A stretch of DNA of 64,000 nucleotides from Proteles cristata cristata (GCA_017311185.1 JAESUZ010002552.1:682001-746000), one strand, 5' to 3'; shown: positions 36,401 through 45,855, counted from the stretch's first letter. Numbers and translations: made by a program. Notes: generated by a model from the letters alone, not told the origin.

Positions 36401-38353
36401 GTGAAAATCTGAATCAGTCCTGAAAGAGTTCCAAGGAACTGGGACCCGTGTGCATTGCGTATCCCAAGGGGCTCTTCCTTCCTGTACTGCTCCCCTCTGC
36501 CCTCCCCCTTCCCCAGTCCCCGTACCTGAGGAGTCTCAGCCTGAAGGGGGCAATGCCAGGGTCCCCTCCTCGGGTCTTAATGCCAGAGGGGTGAGCCACT
36601 CACCCACGCCCCACACTCGGGCTCCTTCGTCTGAAGCCGCAGCCGCGCTTTGCTGGACTCAGTTGATGCAGAAAACGCCAGAGTTCTTACCTGGTTGCCC
36701 AGACTGGGTCTGAGAGAGGAGGAACTGGGACACGGACTGTAGGTGGCCAGGAACCAGCACGAGCTGCTGGAGTGGATGGAGGGGGGTCATGTCCTGCACA
36801 CGGAGAGATACATACATCACCGAATTTACACGCTGGGGGTGCTGACTCCATCTGCCTGCTGCCCATCTGTCCTGTGGGGCTCCAGACTCTGAGAGTGTGT
36901 TGGCAGTGACCTTGCCTTATGCCTCTGCGTAGCTCAAGTGCCTGGCACGTAGGAGCGATTCCATTAATGCTGGCACTGTCACAGCCCCCGCCCTCCGCCA
37001 GGCAGTGCCTCGCAGCCCAGTGTACTTAAACTTTGCCTTGTTATTTAACTTTTGTGTGTGTTCGTCTTGTCTCCCAAGGAGATGGTAAATGTCGAAGGCA
37101 CAGGCTGAGCATTACCCATCTCTCAGAGGTTTACCCTAGAAACGACATGAAATCCTGACTGTTGGGGCACCTGGGTGGCTCAGTCGGTTAAGCATCTGAC
37201 TTCAGCTCAGGTCATGATCTCGCGGTTCGTGGGTTCGAGCCCCGTGTTGGAGTCTCTGCTGACAGCTCAGAGCCTGGAGCCTGTTTCAGATTCTGTGTCT
37301 CCCTCTCTTTCTGACCCTCCCCTGCTCATGCTGTCTCTCTCTCTCTCAGAACTAAATTAAAAAGAAAAAAGAAAGAAAAAAGAAATCCTGACTGTCTAAC
37401 TTCAGTTTTTTAATCTCATGCCACCTGACTATACGAAACGCCATGTCTTGGCCATTTCCTGGGCCTGAGCCTTTCCTGGAAGACAGGGCAAGTAATTATT
37501 TCTTAACACAACCAATTTGATGAAACAGCAAATCCATTTCCCCTGGGCTCCTCTCACCAGCCCCCGAAGGTGAAATACCAGCTCTATTATGTGGGGCATC
37601 TAGAATCTCAGGGCTCTGTGCTCCCAGAGGGCTGGGCTTAGGTCTGTACACAAAGATGTGGCAAACCTCTGCTGAATGAAGAAGTGAAGGAATGGGTGCA
37701 GATTTCAATCTTAAATATTTCCAGGGAAGGGGTGGCATTTCTTCCCCAGGTAATCCAGACCAAGAGAGGGGCTCGCCACATGGCCACCCGCCCGCTCAGA
37801 CGTTTGCTGTTACTGTTTCAGGGTGCCTCCTTCTTCCCCGCACGACACTCAGCTCTACTTTGGCTTTGGTGCAAAACCTTGAGGGAGGAGAGTGGGCTCA
37901 CTGCAGACAGAAATGCTCTATATCGGTAGCGATGGTTGTCATGACGGGGCTCCCCTGAAACGCCTGGCAGACACCAGCTCCACAGCCTCTGGGTCTGTTG
38001 TTCAAGCAAGACTGGCTCTTCTTTGTCCCAGAGAGGTAGAGGCAGCCGGGCTTCCCCTATAGGAGGGTTGTTCTGGAATCCCATCCCCCCAGGCCTGAAT
38101 CCCTCAATCACATTCCCTATAGGGGGCTTTTCAGACCATGAATGCACGGAGAGCCAGGTCTAGAGGTCAAGCATTTTGCAGAAGGCTTGACTTGAACTCC
38201 CTGGCCCACTGAGACTATCAGGGCTCCCCAGCATCGGTTGGCATTTACCCCAGACATTTGGTTTCCAGACATCATGGCGGGTCCTTGACTCAGGTGACAT
38301 GGCCGATGCGAGAGGGTCTGCTGCAGGGAGTCGCTGAGGTCCTCAGTTTTAAT
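18975..38353 (-). CDS. POU2F3: POU2F3 (OCT11/SKN-1a), POU-homeodomain transcription factor, last ten coding exons (5' partial)
   Basis: Exons: 38249-38353, 36691-36793, 34407-34489, 31634-31816, 31095-31236, 29276-29412, 26952-27113, 21742-21808, 19987-20119, 18975-19014. Joined they give 1155 bases, 384 codons plus TGA, and every junction phase agrees. Window residues ~145-206 carry the POU-specific domain ([20 protein letters not shown] then the [10 protein letters not shown] half), and ~226-285 the POU homeodomain with recognition helix [13 protein letters not shown]. The N-terminal part is Gln/Leu/Pro-rich (activation-type) and the C-terminal part Ser/Pro-rich, ending in [11 protein letters not shown]. 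The protein binds octamer DNA (ATGCAAAT) in the nucleus and drives epidermal differentiation and tuft-cell identity. Sequence matches human POU2F3 rather than POU2F1/F2, as does the TLCD5 neighbour. About 45 N-terminal residues are encoded outside the window. Confidence 0.96.
19015..19986 (-). other. POU2F3: POU2F3 last intron
   Basis: 972 bases. Contains an L1 3' tail (19080-19235) and otherwise unique sequence. The plus-strand frame of 153 codons at 19328-19789 has no recognisable domain. A short inverted repeat, TTTCCACCCTCCC.../...GAGGGTGGAAA, lies at 19721-19748. Confidence 0.8.
19080..19235 (+). mobile_element. L1 3' tail fragment
   Basis: GGTGATGAAAACGTTCTGGA, GATGATTATGCAACATTGTG and a GAATTCTAGTTCAAAAC end match a common L1 3' terminus. 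Confidence 0.65.
19987..20119 (-). CDS. POU2F3: POU2F3 Ser-rich C-terminal exon (window residues 328-371)
   Basis: 133 bases, acceptor CCTCAG/TAA, donor TCGGG/GTAAGG. Encodes [19 protein letters not shown] and a Ser/Asn/Ala-rich stretch ending SGFNSS plus a split Gly codon. Confidence 0.93.
21097..21309 (+). mobile_element. tRNA-derived carnivore SINE
   Basis: Full-length plus element. Target duplications AAACTTTGCTTCCTCA and AAACTTTGCTTCTTCA differ by one base. Confidence 0.93.
21480..21720 (+). mobile_element. Carnivore SINE abutting a POU2F3 splice donor
   Basis: Young-looking plus element (CGCGGTTCGTGGGTTCGAGC intact box B; CCTAGAAATAAATAAAAAC tail; (GAAA)n extension 21698-21720). Perfect duplications AAGAAACCCCATAGTA occur on both sides. 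It lies antisense to POU2F3, its tail about 20 bases from the donor at 21741. Confidence 0.95.
21742..21808 (-). CDS. POU2F3: POU2F3 short exon (window residues 306-327)
   Basis: 67 bases, acceptor CTTCCAG/GTC, donor ACAG/GTGAGC. Encodes [19 protein letters not shown] and SAT. The intron just after the donor is invaded by a SINE (21480-21720). Confidence 0.93.
22475..22655 (-). repeat. MIR
   Basis: Reverse-complement MIR: ATCCATGTGACATTGGGCGA, GTTACCTAACCCCGTTGAGA, then TCAATGCCTGGCAAAG. Confidence 0.75.
23485..23605 (+). mobile_element. L2 LINE 3' end
   Basis: CCACTAGGCTGTAGTCCTTA, then AACTTTGTAGGTGCTCAGTA and AATAAAGGCTGAATGAAGA: the standard L2 terminus. Confidence 0.75.
23760..24200 (+). 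mobile_element. L2 LINE 3' part
   Basis: CAAGGCCTTTGCATACACTC, AGAATGTTCTTCCCTAAGCT and the terminal GTAGGTGCTCAATAAATATT are in L2 order. Confidence 0.8.
24480..25790 (+). mobile_element. L2 LINE, including decayed coding end
   Basis: Begins within the decayed ORF2 end (CTTATGACTCCCTGATCCAC; GACCTCCAGACCCATCATTC), continues through AGAGCAAATCTGACTGTGTC and ends in AGATGCTCAAGGAATGTTTG. No open frame survives. Confidence 0.75.
26010..26845 (+). mobile_element. L2 LINE 3' part
   Basis: TACCGCCCTAGCCCAAGCTT, CCACACTGGCTTCCTTCTGT, TCAAATGTCACCTTACCAGG and GCCTATTTATTTATTGTACG follow the L2 order. It ends about 110 bases before the homeodomain exon. Confidence 0.8.
26952..27113 (-). CDS. POU2F3: POU2F3 exon with homeodomain helices 2-3 (window residues 252-305)
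   Basis: 162 bases, acceptor CTGCAG/AAC, donor CGCTTG/GTGAGT. Begins [15 protein letters not shown] and contains the recognition helix [15 protein letters not shown], including the Asn that contacts DNA bases and the Cys typical of POU homeodomains. Ends PPIYNSRL. Confidence 0.96.
27240..27440 (-). repeat. MIR
   Basis: Reverse-complement MIR: TTTATCATTTACTGTGTGGC, TTAACTTCTCTGAGCCTCAG, then CCCAGGGCCTGCCACAGAA. Confidence 0.75.
28330..28540 (-). mobile_element. tRNA-derived carnivore SINE
   Basis: Minus element; duplications CATGATGAGCATTT on both sides (about 28308 and 28541). Confidence 0.9.
28575..28695 (+). repeat. L1-like tail with (AAAAG)n microsatellite
   Basis: CATATACCTGAAACTAATAT and GTATGTCAACTATACTT is a frequent L1 3' end. 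It runs into AAAGA/AAAAG repeats (about 28628-28695) that probably grew from its poly(A) tail. Confidence 0.65.
28781..28996 (-). mobile_element. tRNA-derived carnivore SINE
   Basis: Minus element from a T-run (28781-28794) to GAGCCACCCAGGCGCCC. Confidence 0.88.
29276..29412 (-). CDS. POU2F3: POU2F3 exon with linker and homeodomain start (window residues 206-251)
   Basis: 137 bases, acceptor CAACAG/AAA, donor CAAGAT/GTGAGC. Encodes the Ser/Pro/Thr-rich linker ([13 protein letters not shown]) and then the homeodomain arm [10 protein letters not shown] and helix 1, ending KRFQD. Confidence 0.95.
30219..30437 (+). mobile_element. Ancient hAT/Charlie-type non-autonomous DNA transposon
   Basis: Terminal inverted repeats: AGTGGTTCTCAGCTGG at one end and GGTGAGAACCTG at the other. 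Between them GGAGGACATGTGGCATATCT, GCTAAATGCCCTACAATTCA and GGACAGCCTCTCCCAACCAA match a widespread mammalian element whose exact name I am not certain of. Confidence 0.65.
30440..30469. repeat. (CA)n microsatellite
   Basis: An uninterrupted run of about 15 CA units directly after the hAT-like element. Confidence 0.95.
31095..31236 (-). CDS. POU2F3: POU2F3 exon with rest of POU-specific domain (window residues 159-205)
   Basis: 142 bases, acceptor ATGCAG/GGA, donor TGCAG/GTAAGC. Contains [20 protein letters not shown] and [20 protein letters not shown], the DNA-reading part of the POU-specific domain, ending KWLHDA. Confidence 0.96.
31237..31633 (-). other. POU2F3: POU2F3 short intron inside the POU-specific domain
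   Basis: 397 bases separating the two halves of the POU-specific domain. No repeat is recognised. Confidence 0.85.
31634..31816 (-). CDS. POU2F3: POU2F3 exon with start of POU-specific domain (window residues 98-158)
   Basis: 183 bases, acceptor CTCTTAG/GCA, donor CACAG/GTTTGG. It begins [18 protein letters not shown] and ends with the first POU-specific helix region ([20 protein letters not shown]). A SINE lies only 58 bases upstream of its acceptor. Confidence 0.94.
31875..32080 (+). mobile_element. Carnivore SINE next to a POU2F3 splice acceptor
   Basis: Plus element, antisense to POU2F3. Duplications ATGGCACTTTCTA occur at about 31862 and 32082. One duplication lies 46-58 bases upstream of the acceptor at 31817. 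Confidence 0.92.
32610..32722 (-). mobile_element. Old short CAN-SINE relative
   Basis: TTTTATTTATTTTTTCAGCA, then GGGGGCTTGAACTCATGACC and GCTGAGCTGGGCAAGCGCCC. The same old type as at 17545. Confidence 0.65.
33255..33455 (+). mobile_element. L2 LINE fragment
   Basis: A pyrimidine-rich segment resembling the L2 ORF end (ATTACCACTTCCCTGGACAA, then AATAACCTTCTGAACAGCCT). Confidence 0.55.
34407..34489 (-). CDS. POU2F3: POU2F3 exon [10 protein letters not shown] (window residues 70-97)
   Basis: 83 bases, acceptor CCCTCAG/GT, donor CCCAG/GTAAAT. Gln/Leu/Pro-rich, ending GPGLASQ. Confidence 0.93.
34490..36690 (-). other. POU2F3: POU2F3 intron, 2.2 kb
   Basis: Largely unique sequence with one MIR (35455-35665). 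The frame of 184 codons at 34399-34953 overlaps the exon but is only read-through; no other domain is present. A GGTGGG-rich tract is at 36074-36101. Confidence 0.8.
35455..35665 (+). repeat. MIR
   Basis: GAGCATTTATACTGTGTTTC, AATAACCTTGTGAAGTGGAA, AGAGAGGTTAGGTGAACTTT and CATCTAGTAAGTG are in MIR order. Confidence 0.7.
36691..36793 (-). CDS. POU2F3: POU2F3 exon [10 protein letters not shown] (window residues 36-69)
   Basis: 103 bases, acceptor GTGCAG/GAC, donor CCAG/GTAAGA. Encodes a Leu/Gln/Val-rich activation-type segment ending SQTQSGQP and the first base of a Gly codon. Confidence 0.93.
36794..38248 (-). other. POU2F3: POU2F3 intron, 1.45 kb
   Basis: One SINE (37164); otherwise unique. 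An L2/MIR-like end (GTGCCTGGCACGTAGGAGCG) lies at about 36939. The first 21 bases after the donor at 38248 resemble coding sequence present in the human protein. Confidence 0.8.
37164..37380 (+). mobile_element. tRNA-derived carnivore SINE
   Basis: Full-length plus element with intact GGTTCGTGGGTTCGAGCCCC. Perfect duplications GAAATCCTGACTGT at 37149 and 37381. Confidence 0.94.
38249..38353 (-). CDS. POU2F3: POU2F3 exon beginning [10 protein letters not shown] (window residues 1-35)
   Basis: 105 bases, phase 0 to phase 0. The acceptor is TTACACAG/ATT and the donor GGG/GTAAAT at 38248-38247. It ends ...GNQMSG. The human protein as I recall it has seven more residues here before the next exon. 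The corresponding DNA follows the donor but has GG rather than GT at the human-like junction (38227-38226). Confidence 0.9.
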
Positions 38354-38802
38354 CTGTGTAAGTAGAGGCAGGAGAGCATCAGTGCGGGGCCTCCCCAGGC
38401 AGACAGAAACAGAAATGCAGGGAAGGTCAAGGCAGATTGGGGACAAGCCCAGAGAGTAAAGAGCTATGGTTCGGTGCCTATAGTGCCTACAGGGCTGCAG
38501 CTTCATATGCCTGCCTGTGTGCCCCTCAGCCCAGGGCAGCTGGTAAGAGGCAGGGGAATGGCACTCTGGAGTCAGAATCTGCAGGAGAGGGAGTCACGGA
38601 GATCCATGATTCCCCAGCACCACCCTTTGGGCTGTGCAGGCCTGAGTTTAAGCTCTTCCCCATTAAAAACAGAAAAAAAATAAGGATACTGCAGAGACTT
38701 GAAACTTTCCTTTTAAATTTGGAGATGGTGTTCCTTTCTCCTTAGGGGGGAGAGGTTAGAATTTCTTTTGTAAAATGAGGCTGATTATAAATGGTATTTT
38801 AA

Positions 38803-38964
38803 GGGGTGCCTGGGTGGCTCAGTCGGTTAAGCAACCAGCTTCAGCTCAGGCCATGATCTCACAGTTTGTGGGTTTGAGCCCCAGGTCAGGCTCTGTGCTG
38901 ACAGCTCACAGCCTGGAGCCTGCTTCAGATTCTGTGTGTCTCCCTCCTTCTCTGCCCACCCCTG

Positions 38965-38999
<35 letters not shown>

Positions 39000-39030
39000 A
39001 AAACTAAATAAACATTAACAATTTTTCCTC
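38803..39030 (+). mobile_element. tRNA-derived carnivore SINE
   Basis: Plus element with a long (TC)n tract (about 38967-38998). Duplications AATGGTATTTTAA at 38790 and 39033. Confidence 0.93.
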
Positions 39031-39934
39031 CAATGGTATTTTAAAAACTCCCACCTTACAAAGTGAAAAAAAAAAAAAAAAGGCAACACTTTACCAGTCT
39101 TCCCCATACTGTTTTTTTAAATTTTCCTGGTCTATAAGATTCCAAAGTCTGGGAGCAAACTTCCCCTCTCTCTTCACCTTGTTTTCCACAGTTATCTACC
39201 TTCTGCGTGGTGCTATCTCGGCAGCCAGCCCTCTGCACCCATATGGCTTTGATGATACAGTCTTTGTCTATCTCCCTACAGGTGGGGACATGTCTCCTTC
39301 ATAGTCACTACTGCAGTGGCAGCCGGAGGGGGCTGTGATGGCTTCTAAAACCTCTCTAGCCTCTCTCCACCACCCTTGGATGACACCACCAACCACCCAC
39401 CTGTGGGGTTCCCAGGTGTCCAAGGGCAGGGCCGGATGGATGCACTATTTGTGAGAACTACACTCTTGCAGCTTTTCAGGAAGTCCACTGGGAAGGGGAG
39501 GGGGAGCCAAGTGATTCTGAATAACATGACAAAGAGCATAGGATCTAGACTATAGCTTTTGAAAGACACTGGGGAGACCCTTTGATGGAAATTCTTGGCC
39601 ATAGAGGTCCTGGCTTAAGCTATTTCCTTGGTCTACACTGGGAATGTCACGAACATCCTAGAATCTCTCCTTAGTTTAATCCGAGTTAAACATTCAGACT
39701 AACAGCTATATTTGTGCTTCATTGCTGTGAAATGAATCTTTAGATCACTAAAGAAAGAATTCTCTTTGGTTGGAGAGCTAGGAAGACCCCGCTGAGGAGC
39801 ACCAGAGCCTGAGGAAAGAGCTAAGGTCCTAAAAATGGTGCTTTGCCCATAGTGGGAATTAATGCAAGTTAATTACATAAAAGACATAAACAGAACCCAT
39901 CCCTCGATAGATTCCATGGGGATACAGTCAGGAA

Positions 39935-40085
39935 GACACTGAACAGGGAGCCAGACCTTGTTTCTAAGTCCTAATCCCGTCTTGAACTTACTATGCAACC
40001 TTGAACAATCATTTATCCTGTAGGAGACTCAGTTTCTCCATCTGTTATATGATTCTATAGGACTCTTCTCTCTTCCAGTCCTGAA
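39935..40085 (-). repeat. MIR fragment
   Basis: TTGAACTTACTATGCAACCT followed by GACTCAGTTTCTCCATCTGT is reverse-complement MIR. Confidence 0.6.
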
Positions 40086-40160
40086 AATGGAATTACAAGT
40101 TCCGGCCCCCTGGTGCATTTGGCGGGCTTGGCAAGCCCAGGTTGCTGTGGTGTTCTAAAC

Positions 40161-40371
40161 AATTTTTTTAATGTTTTATTTATTTCTGAGAGAGAGAGAG
40201 AGAGTGTGTGAGCAGGGGAGGCTCAGAGTAAGAGGGAGATAAAGAATGTGAAGCAGGCTCCAGGCTCTGAGCTGTCAGCACAGAGCACAACGTGGGGCTC
40301 GAACCCACGAACCATGAGATCATACCTGAGCCGAGTCAGACGCTTAACCGACTGAGCCACCCAGGGGCCCC
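40161..40371 (-). mobile_element. tRNA-derived carnivore SINE
   Basis: Minus element ending CCACCCAGGGGCCCC. Flanked by GGTGTTCTAAA and GATGTTCTAAA. Confidence 0.9.
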
Positions 40372-40379
40372 GAGACGAT

Positions 40380-43300
40380 GTTCTAAAGCAGACCTACACC
40401 AGCACCAATGAGACTTGGTCGCACCAAAATTGGGAAGACGATACTTCTTTCAGGGACAGTCTTGACAAATCATTTCTCTCTTCTCTCACCTAAAGAGACT
40501 CATTCTGGAGTCTTGGAAGCAGCAAGGAGGAAGGGAGAGAGACAGGAAGTGGCACAGTGGGGACAGAGAACTGAGACTTCGTGAAAACTCTGAAGGCATG
40601 GCCGCCTGGGAGGGATTTGCAAGAGCGCCCCAATCGCTAGCCCTGGGGTCCCTCGGCTCCTCCCACCCGTGCTTGGCATCTCCGTCTAAGCAGCTCTGGT
40701 GTCCTACTTCTTCCTCTAGAAATTAGAGTTTTCACATCCTAGATTCTGGGGAAACATTTGTTAGCAGGTTTTTAAAAAGCCAGAAATAGATGATAAGGCT
40801 ACTTATTTAAAACCACCACCACCACACTTAAGGTTTGCTCGAAGAGATTTTACTTAAGCAAAGCCTTTCGGGGCCAGCCTCGTCTCCCCACATCTCCTTT
40901 TTAGCCGTCCCCACCCTCCACTCCCCCTCCCACCCAGGTGCATCCGTCATCCCAGTGGGGGAATAGGTGAGGCAGGAGGGAAGAAGGGGGACAGAGGGAG
41001 AACGTGGAAAATCGGAGCCAAAAGCCACACTGGGGAGAACCACCGCGGGCAGCTTGGCGGGGCTCCAGCTCCGAGGCGAGTGGCAGGGCTCCTTTATAGA
41101 CTCATTATGCGCAATGGAGATAAGAAGGTGCAGCTATGACAGAGCTTGCAAACATGTGCTTTGCCTCCAACCTGGGTGCTATCTGTTAGAGTCAGTGCCA
41201 GGTCCTTCTGCAATACTTAATTTCAGAAACCAGCGCCATCATAAAAGAACACTCACCCTTTCATCTGCTTCCCGGATCAATTGCCCTCCAAACTGGTTGA
41301 GGGGCACTGCTGACCTCCCGCTTCTAACTGTGAAGTGACTGACAGCAGCAAATTCCTCGGGGTGTTCGGCTGGGGCGTTCTGACAACCCCGCGTGTTATG
41401 CTTATGACTCTGTGCTTCGGTGACATTTCACTCTCATTTCTCCTAATTCATTAGCCTATGGGTGTGAGCTGCTGACAGGAGCCCCCAAGAAAGAGAGTCC
41501 TATACAAACCAGGTTGAGTGACAGTAAAGGAGATTTCTTTTTCGGTGACAGATTTAAAAAAAAAAAAAAATCTCTGCTTTGGTGGGTGGGTCTCAAAAAG
41601 AGAAGAAGCGAGGCAGATACGTTAGCGGCTCTTACAGCCTCCAGCACACCCCTTAGACAATTCTCTAAGAGTTCGCGGGTGAAGAAACTAAGAAATTAAG
41701 AAACAAAGTCCTTCCCAAATCAAAAACTCCCTTCTACTGCTGTCGAATGGAAAAGACTGGAGCCTTTCCAGGCAACTGGGTGTTGGCTATGGATCTGGAA
41801 GATGAGATAGAGACACTTCTGTTGGAATCCCGTTGACTTCTAATGTGAGAACCGGAGGCAAATTGGATGAAAACCCACTTTCCCCCATACTTGTGAAAAC
41901 CCAACCTAACCCACAGCCTGCCTGGAATCGTGAAGACTGTCTCCAGGGTCCCTTTGGTGGTTCTTCTCACACAAATGGAACATCTCTCCAGGCTCTGCTT
42001 GAGGTGGATTAATCCTTGAGGACATGTCACAGCCACTGACCATCCCGTCCATCTATTAGACAGGGTTGGTTCGGTCAGGATTTTCTCCACCCACTGTGCT
42101 GCCTACAGGTATTACACTGAGTCTTGGGCAGTGACCAGGGAGGTAAAAAGTCATCATGGACGATTATCTTCTCTAATCCCAATGAACTCGCTGACATCAC
42201 CTGCTGGAGAAAGCAGGAGCCTCTTTCTGGGAGGAGAGAGCCCCCTCTGAGGAGCTGGAAGCCTTCAGACGTTCCTTACTTGGCTTCACACTTCCAGGCG
42301 GGGGTGTGGGGACAAGTATTTACCTTCCCTTCTCATGGAGGCCAAGAGAGCTTTAGAGATGGGTATAAAGTTACATAACCAGACACCGGCGAAAAGTCCC
42401 TTAAGGGAATGATCCTCTGACTTTCCCCTGGTTCCCTTTATACAAAACAACACTACAACACTACAGACTTCCCAAGGGTGGGAGACAGCATAGACCGTAG
42501 GTGACAGAAACGGTGGCATTCTGGCCCAGACAGACCCACGGACCTCCTTATGAACCATGGTTTGGGGTCATGTGATGGGGTACGAGGGTGCTGGGGGACT
42601 CCTCCGTAGCCCCTCCCATGGCATTTTCACATGGTTCCCTCTCGGGGAAGCAGCCCCACACTAATGAACAGATCACTGGTGATGAAAACGATCAAAGCTG
42701 TTGTCCTGATTGCATAACTCGTTTGTGGAAAGTGTTTCATAAACATTTCACAAGAAGGAGGATTTCAAAGCATGAACGTCTCCCAACCTGCCTTCAATTA
42801 CAGGCAAGATTTTTTTTCCTTTCTCCCCCCCACCTTCTACACTTCTCTCTAGCAGTACGGAAGAGTTTTTGTTTTGTAACTGATCTATAAAGGGTTGGCA
42901 GCGAACGTGTTGCTCGTGAAAAGATCCCAAAATATATGTCTCCAGTGGTGGAATGGGGCAGGCAGGTAACTCGTCTGAGGTGCACAAGGGCTGAGAGTCC
43001 CCCAGGAGATGTTCGCTTGTGTTTTCACTGGGGAAACTCTCCTCTTTCTGAGTTCTTGGTTACCCCCTGTGAGTCTAAGACCCCTGCCTTCCGGTGCCTC
43101 GCCCAGGTCTCCAGTCAGAGCAATGGCAGACCAGACTCGAGTTGCCTTTGCCCATGGATGCTGAGATCGTCTCCCTGACCGCCTCAGACCAAGGAAAGAC
43201 AGGGGCCCCTTGAATAAACGAGTAGCTCCTTAGGAAGCCAGAGACACCTGGGATTGCCACCTCCTGAAAAGAAACTTTTCAAACAGGCACCCTTGTTTTC

Positions 43301-44100
43301 CTGGCTCGCGCCAACTCTGGAAATGCAACAAGCTTATCAGTTGTGTTATTTAATGCTTTGGCTTCTGTTCTTAAGACATGGCATTGCTAGTGCTGACACA
43401 TGCGTGAAAAAGCCCATCATTTCAAGCCCATAAAAGTTTTCTTCTCCCTCTGGCACAGAAGTCCACGCATTCAAGTTGAAAAACTCGGGGAAGGGGCTGC
43501 GCCCTTACTGAGGACGCATCCTCACGAATGTTTCACGGCGGCCAGGACTTGAATGACTAGACACTACCTTCCTTCACAGCCTTCCCGAGATGTCCGCCAT
43601 GTTCCCTTCTGGTGCGTTGACGGGGGCTCCCTTGTTCTGACCCCCTTTGAATCACACTCTTCTGGCCCTCCTGGTAGCCCACGTGGTAGAGAAGAGCCCA
43701 GAGCTACTACTATCTTGAAAGGAACACCACAGAACGGTTCATTTGCCCACACAGAAGTGAAACGGCAGGAGGTAGGAGGTGCAGTGGAGGAAGAAATGCT
43801 GAGCAGGGTCTCTGAATCAAACTCTGAAAATGGCTCCTGAGCGCAGTGGCTATTCTTGGGAAGTGCCTGGTGAGGGAATGGGATTTGGCGTCACACTGGG
43901 TTCTTCTGCCTACCATGGCACATCTGGGCTGCCTACCATGGAAGGGCTTATGGTCCTTTTCAGAGCAGGAGATGATTAAAAAAAAAAAAAAAGGAAAGAA
44001 AAAGAAAAAGACAAGACATTCAGGAAGCAAGCGCAAGGCTTAGGGACAGCCGGGAGTCCTGACTTTGGGTTCCATCTCTGCTTCTAACTAGTTGCATGAT
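40380..44100. other. Repeat-poor intronic stretch
   Basis: 3.7 kb in which I recognise no interspersed repeat, apart from short A/T runs (41556-41569, 43978-43992). No exon or conserved domain is visible. If conserved among mammals it could carry intronic regulatory elements for POU2F3, but the sequence alone does not show this. Confidence 0.4.
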
Positions 44101-44103
44101 CTT

Positions 44104-44300
44104 TTTAAAAAAAAGTATTTATTTTGAGAGAGAGAGAGAGCACAAGCAGGGGAGGGGCAGAGAGAGAGAGAGAATCTTAAGCAGGCTCTGTACTGTTAGC
44201 ATGAAGTCAGATGTGGGGCTTGAACTCGTGGACCTCAAGATCATGACCTGAGCCGCAATCAAGAGTCAGACACTTAACCAACTGAGCCACCCAGGCCCCT
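44104..44300 (-). mobile_element. Carnivore SINE, older copy
   Basis: Minus element with a shortened body (CTGTACTGTTAGCATGAAGT). Flanked by GCATGATCT and GCGAGATCT. Confidence 0.85.
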
Positions 44301-44464
44301 CTATTTGCGAGATCTAATACTTAGTTATTTCATTCGGTTCTCTAAGCCTAGACCGTTCCACCACAAAAAAGAGGAAAGGAGGCTAGATGGCATCTACTGA
44401 CAAAATATATGATGCATAAAAGAGAGCGGGAGCAGACCTGGGAGCAGAAAGTATGCTTACTGGG

Positions 44465-44585
44465 TCACCAGACCCATTTCACAGATGAAAAGACTGAGGC
44501 TTAGAGATATTAAGAAACTTGTTTGAGGTCACAGTGCTGGTAGATAATAGAGCTGAGATTCCGGCCCAAGTCTATGTGACTCCAT
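44465..44585 (+). repeat. MIR fragment
   Basis: CATTTCACAGATGAAAAGAC, TGAGGCTTAGAGATATTAAG, then GAGGTCACAGTGCTGGTAGA. Confidence 0.75.
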
Positions 44586-45326
44586 AGTTCCACATAAACC
44601 TAACTCTCACCTGTGTGTGATGGGTTTATAGAGTCAGACTCTCGCCGCGCACACCGCAGCAGGTGCACGGCAGGCATTCGGCAAGGGTTGCTTCCCCTCC
44701 TTCCCCAACAGAACTGGGAGGAAGTGCAGCTAGCACCTGGTCCGGACAGTCGTTTCACAGCTATGACTCCTGCAGCCCAAGGTGGGGCAGAATAACTTGC
44801 TCGGGGCAAGAGACCTAGAGTGGCAGGCAGGCCAGGCCCGGAGACCGACCCAGGGCCCATTAGGACGGGGCTCCCAACCCCCGACTCGGGACTCGGTCCA
44901 CTCCATTGCACCGTGGCATGGCTGACCTATTCTATCACTCACAATGTCGTCTCCTATTCTGGCTCCTGTCAGAACTCAGCAGTAACCTGAATCCCACTGC
45001 TCTAACGAGATCTCCTCAAAAGAAAAGTCTCCGTTCAGAGTTCTTCGTTACCACACAGGCTAAGGTTTATGTCCAGATCAAGCACGATTTACTAGATATG
45101 ATAACATAGTACTTGGCTTGGGAACCAGCATTCTGCGTTTCCTTGACTCTCACCTATAGGAATTCACTCCAGGGGATTGATATTTGCTGGCTCCCTCCCT
45201 CATTATCAGGAAGATAAGTGGGGAGGGGAAAGAGAAGGGTCAGCGTGAAATCCCCATCCCAGTGTATATCTACTCTGGGTTCCAAACAAGAGTAACGAAA
45301 AGAAGGGCAGGTGCCTTGTGTATCCT

Positions 45327-45330
<4 letters not shown>

Positions 45331-45372
<42 letters not shown>
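45331..45372. repeat. (CA)n microsatellite
   Basis: About 21 uninterrupted AC units. Frames translating to His-Thr or Val-Cys runs here are artefacts. Confidence 0.95.
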
Positions 45373-45494
45373 GCATACACAGCACCAGCTTGTGGTGCCG
45401 AGTGCTCCACAGATTAGTTCCAAGAACAGCAGCTCCAGAAAGAGAGAACATAATATTTTTTTAGCACTTTCGAGAGTAAAAAGCACTTTCTTTC

Positions 45495-45704
45495 TTTTTT
45501 TTTAACTTTTTTTTTTTTTAATTTCTGAGAGAGAGAGCGTGAACAGGGGAGGGTCAGAGAGAGGGGGAGACACAGAATCAGAAACAGGCTCCAGGCTCTG
45601 AGCTGTCAGCACAGAGCCCGACGCGGGGCTCGAACCCACGAACTGTGAGATCATGACCTGAGCCGAAGTTGGGTGCCCAACCGACTGAGCCACCCAGGTG
45701 CCCC
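45495..45704 (-). mobile_element. tRNA-derived carnivore SINE
   Basis: Minus element with a T-run tail. Duplications AAAAAGCACTTTC at about 45479 and 45706. It appears to sit within an old MIR. Confidence 0.9.
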
Positions 45705-45711
45705 TAAAAAG

Positions 45712-45855
45712 CACTTTCAAATATATCATTTATTCTTCATGATCATTCCAAGAGGCAAATCATCTTACCAAACGTTATTACAGATGTAGAGATGATCAGG
45801 AGAACCAATTGAACACGCCCACCATCACACAGCCAGGAAGAGCAGAGCCTGACTT
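45712..45855 (+). repeat. MIR remainder
   Basis: ATATCATTTATTCTTCATGA, GTTATTACAGATGTAGAGAT, then CACCATCACACAGCCAGGAA. Its beginning was separated by the SINE. Confidence 0.6.

Noticed and set aside
42286..42558. Minus-strand frame ending in a GTAAAT donor-like site
   Set aside because: No acceptor or similarity supports it, and its composition is ordinary.
45154..45505. Frames with His-Thr or Val-Cys runs
   Set aside because: They are translations of a (CA)n microsatellite.
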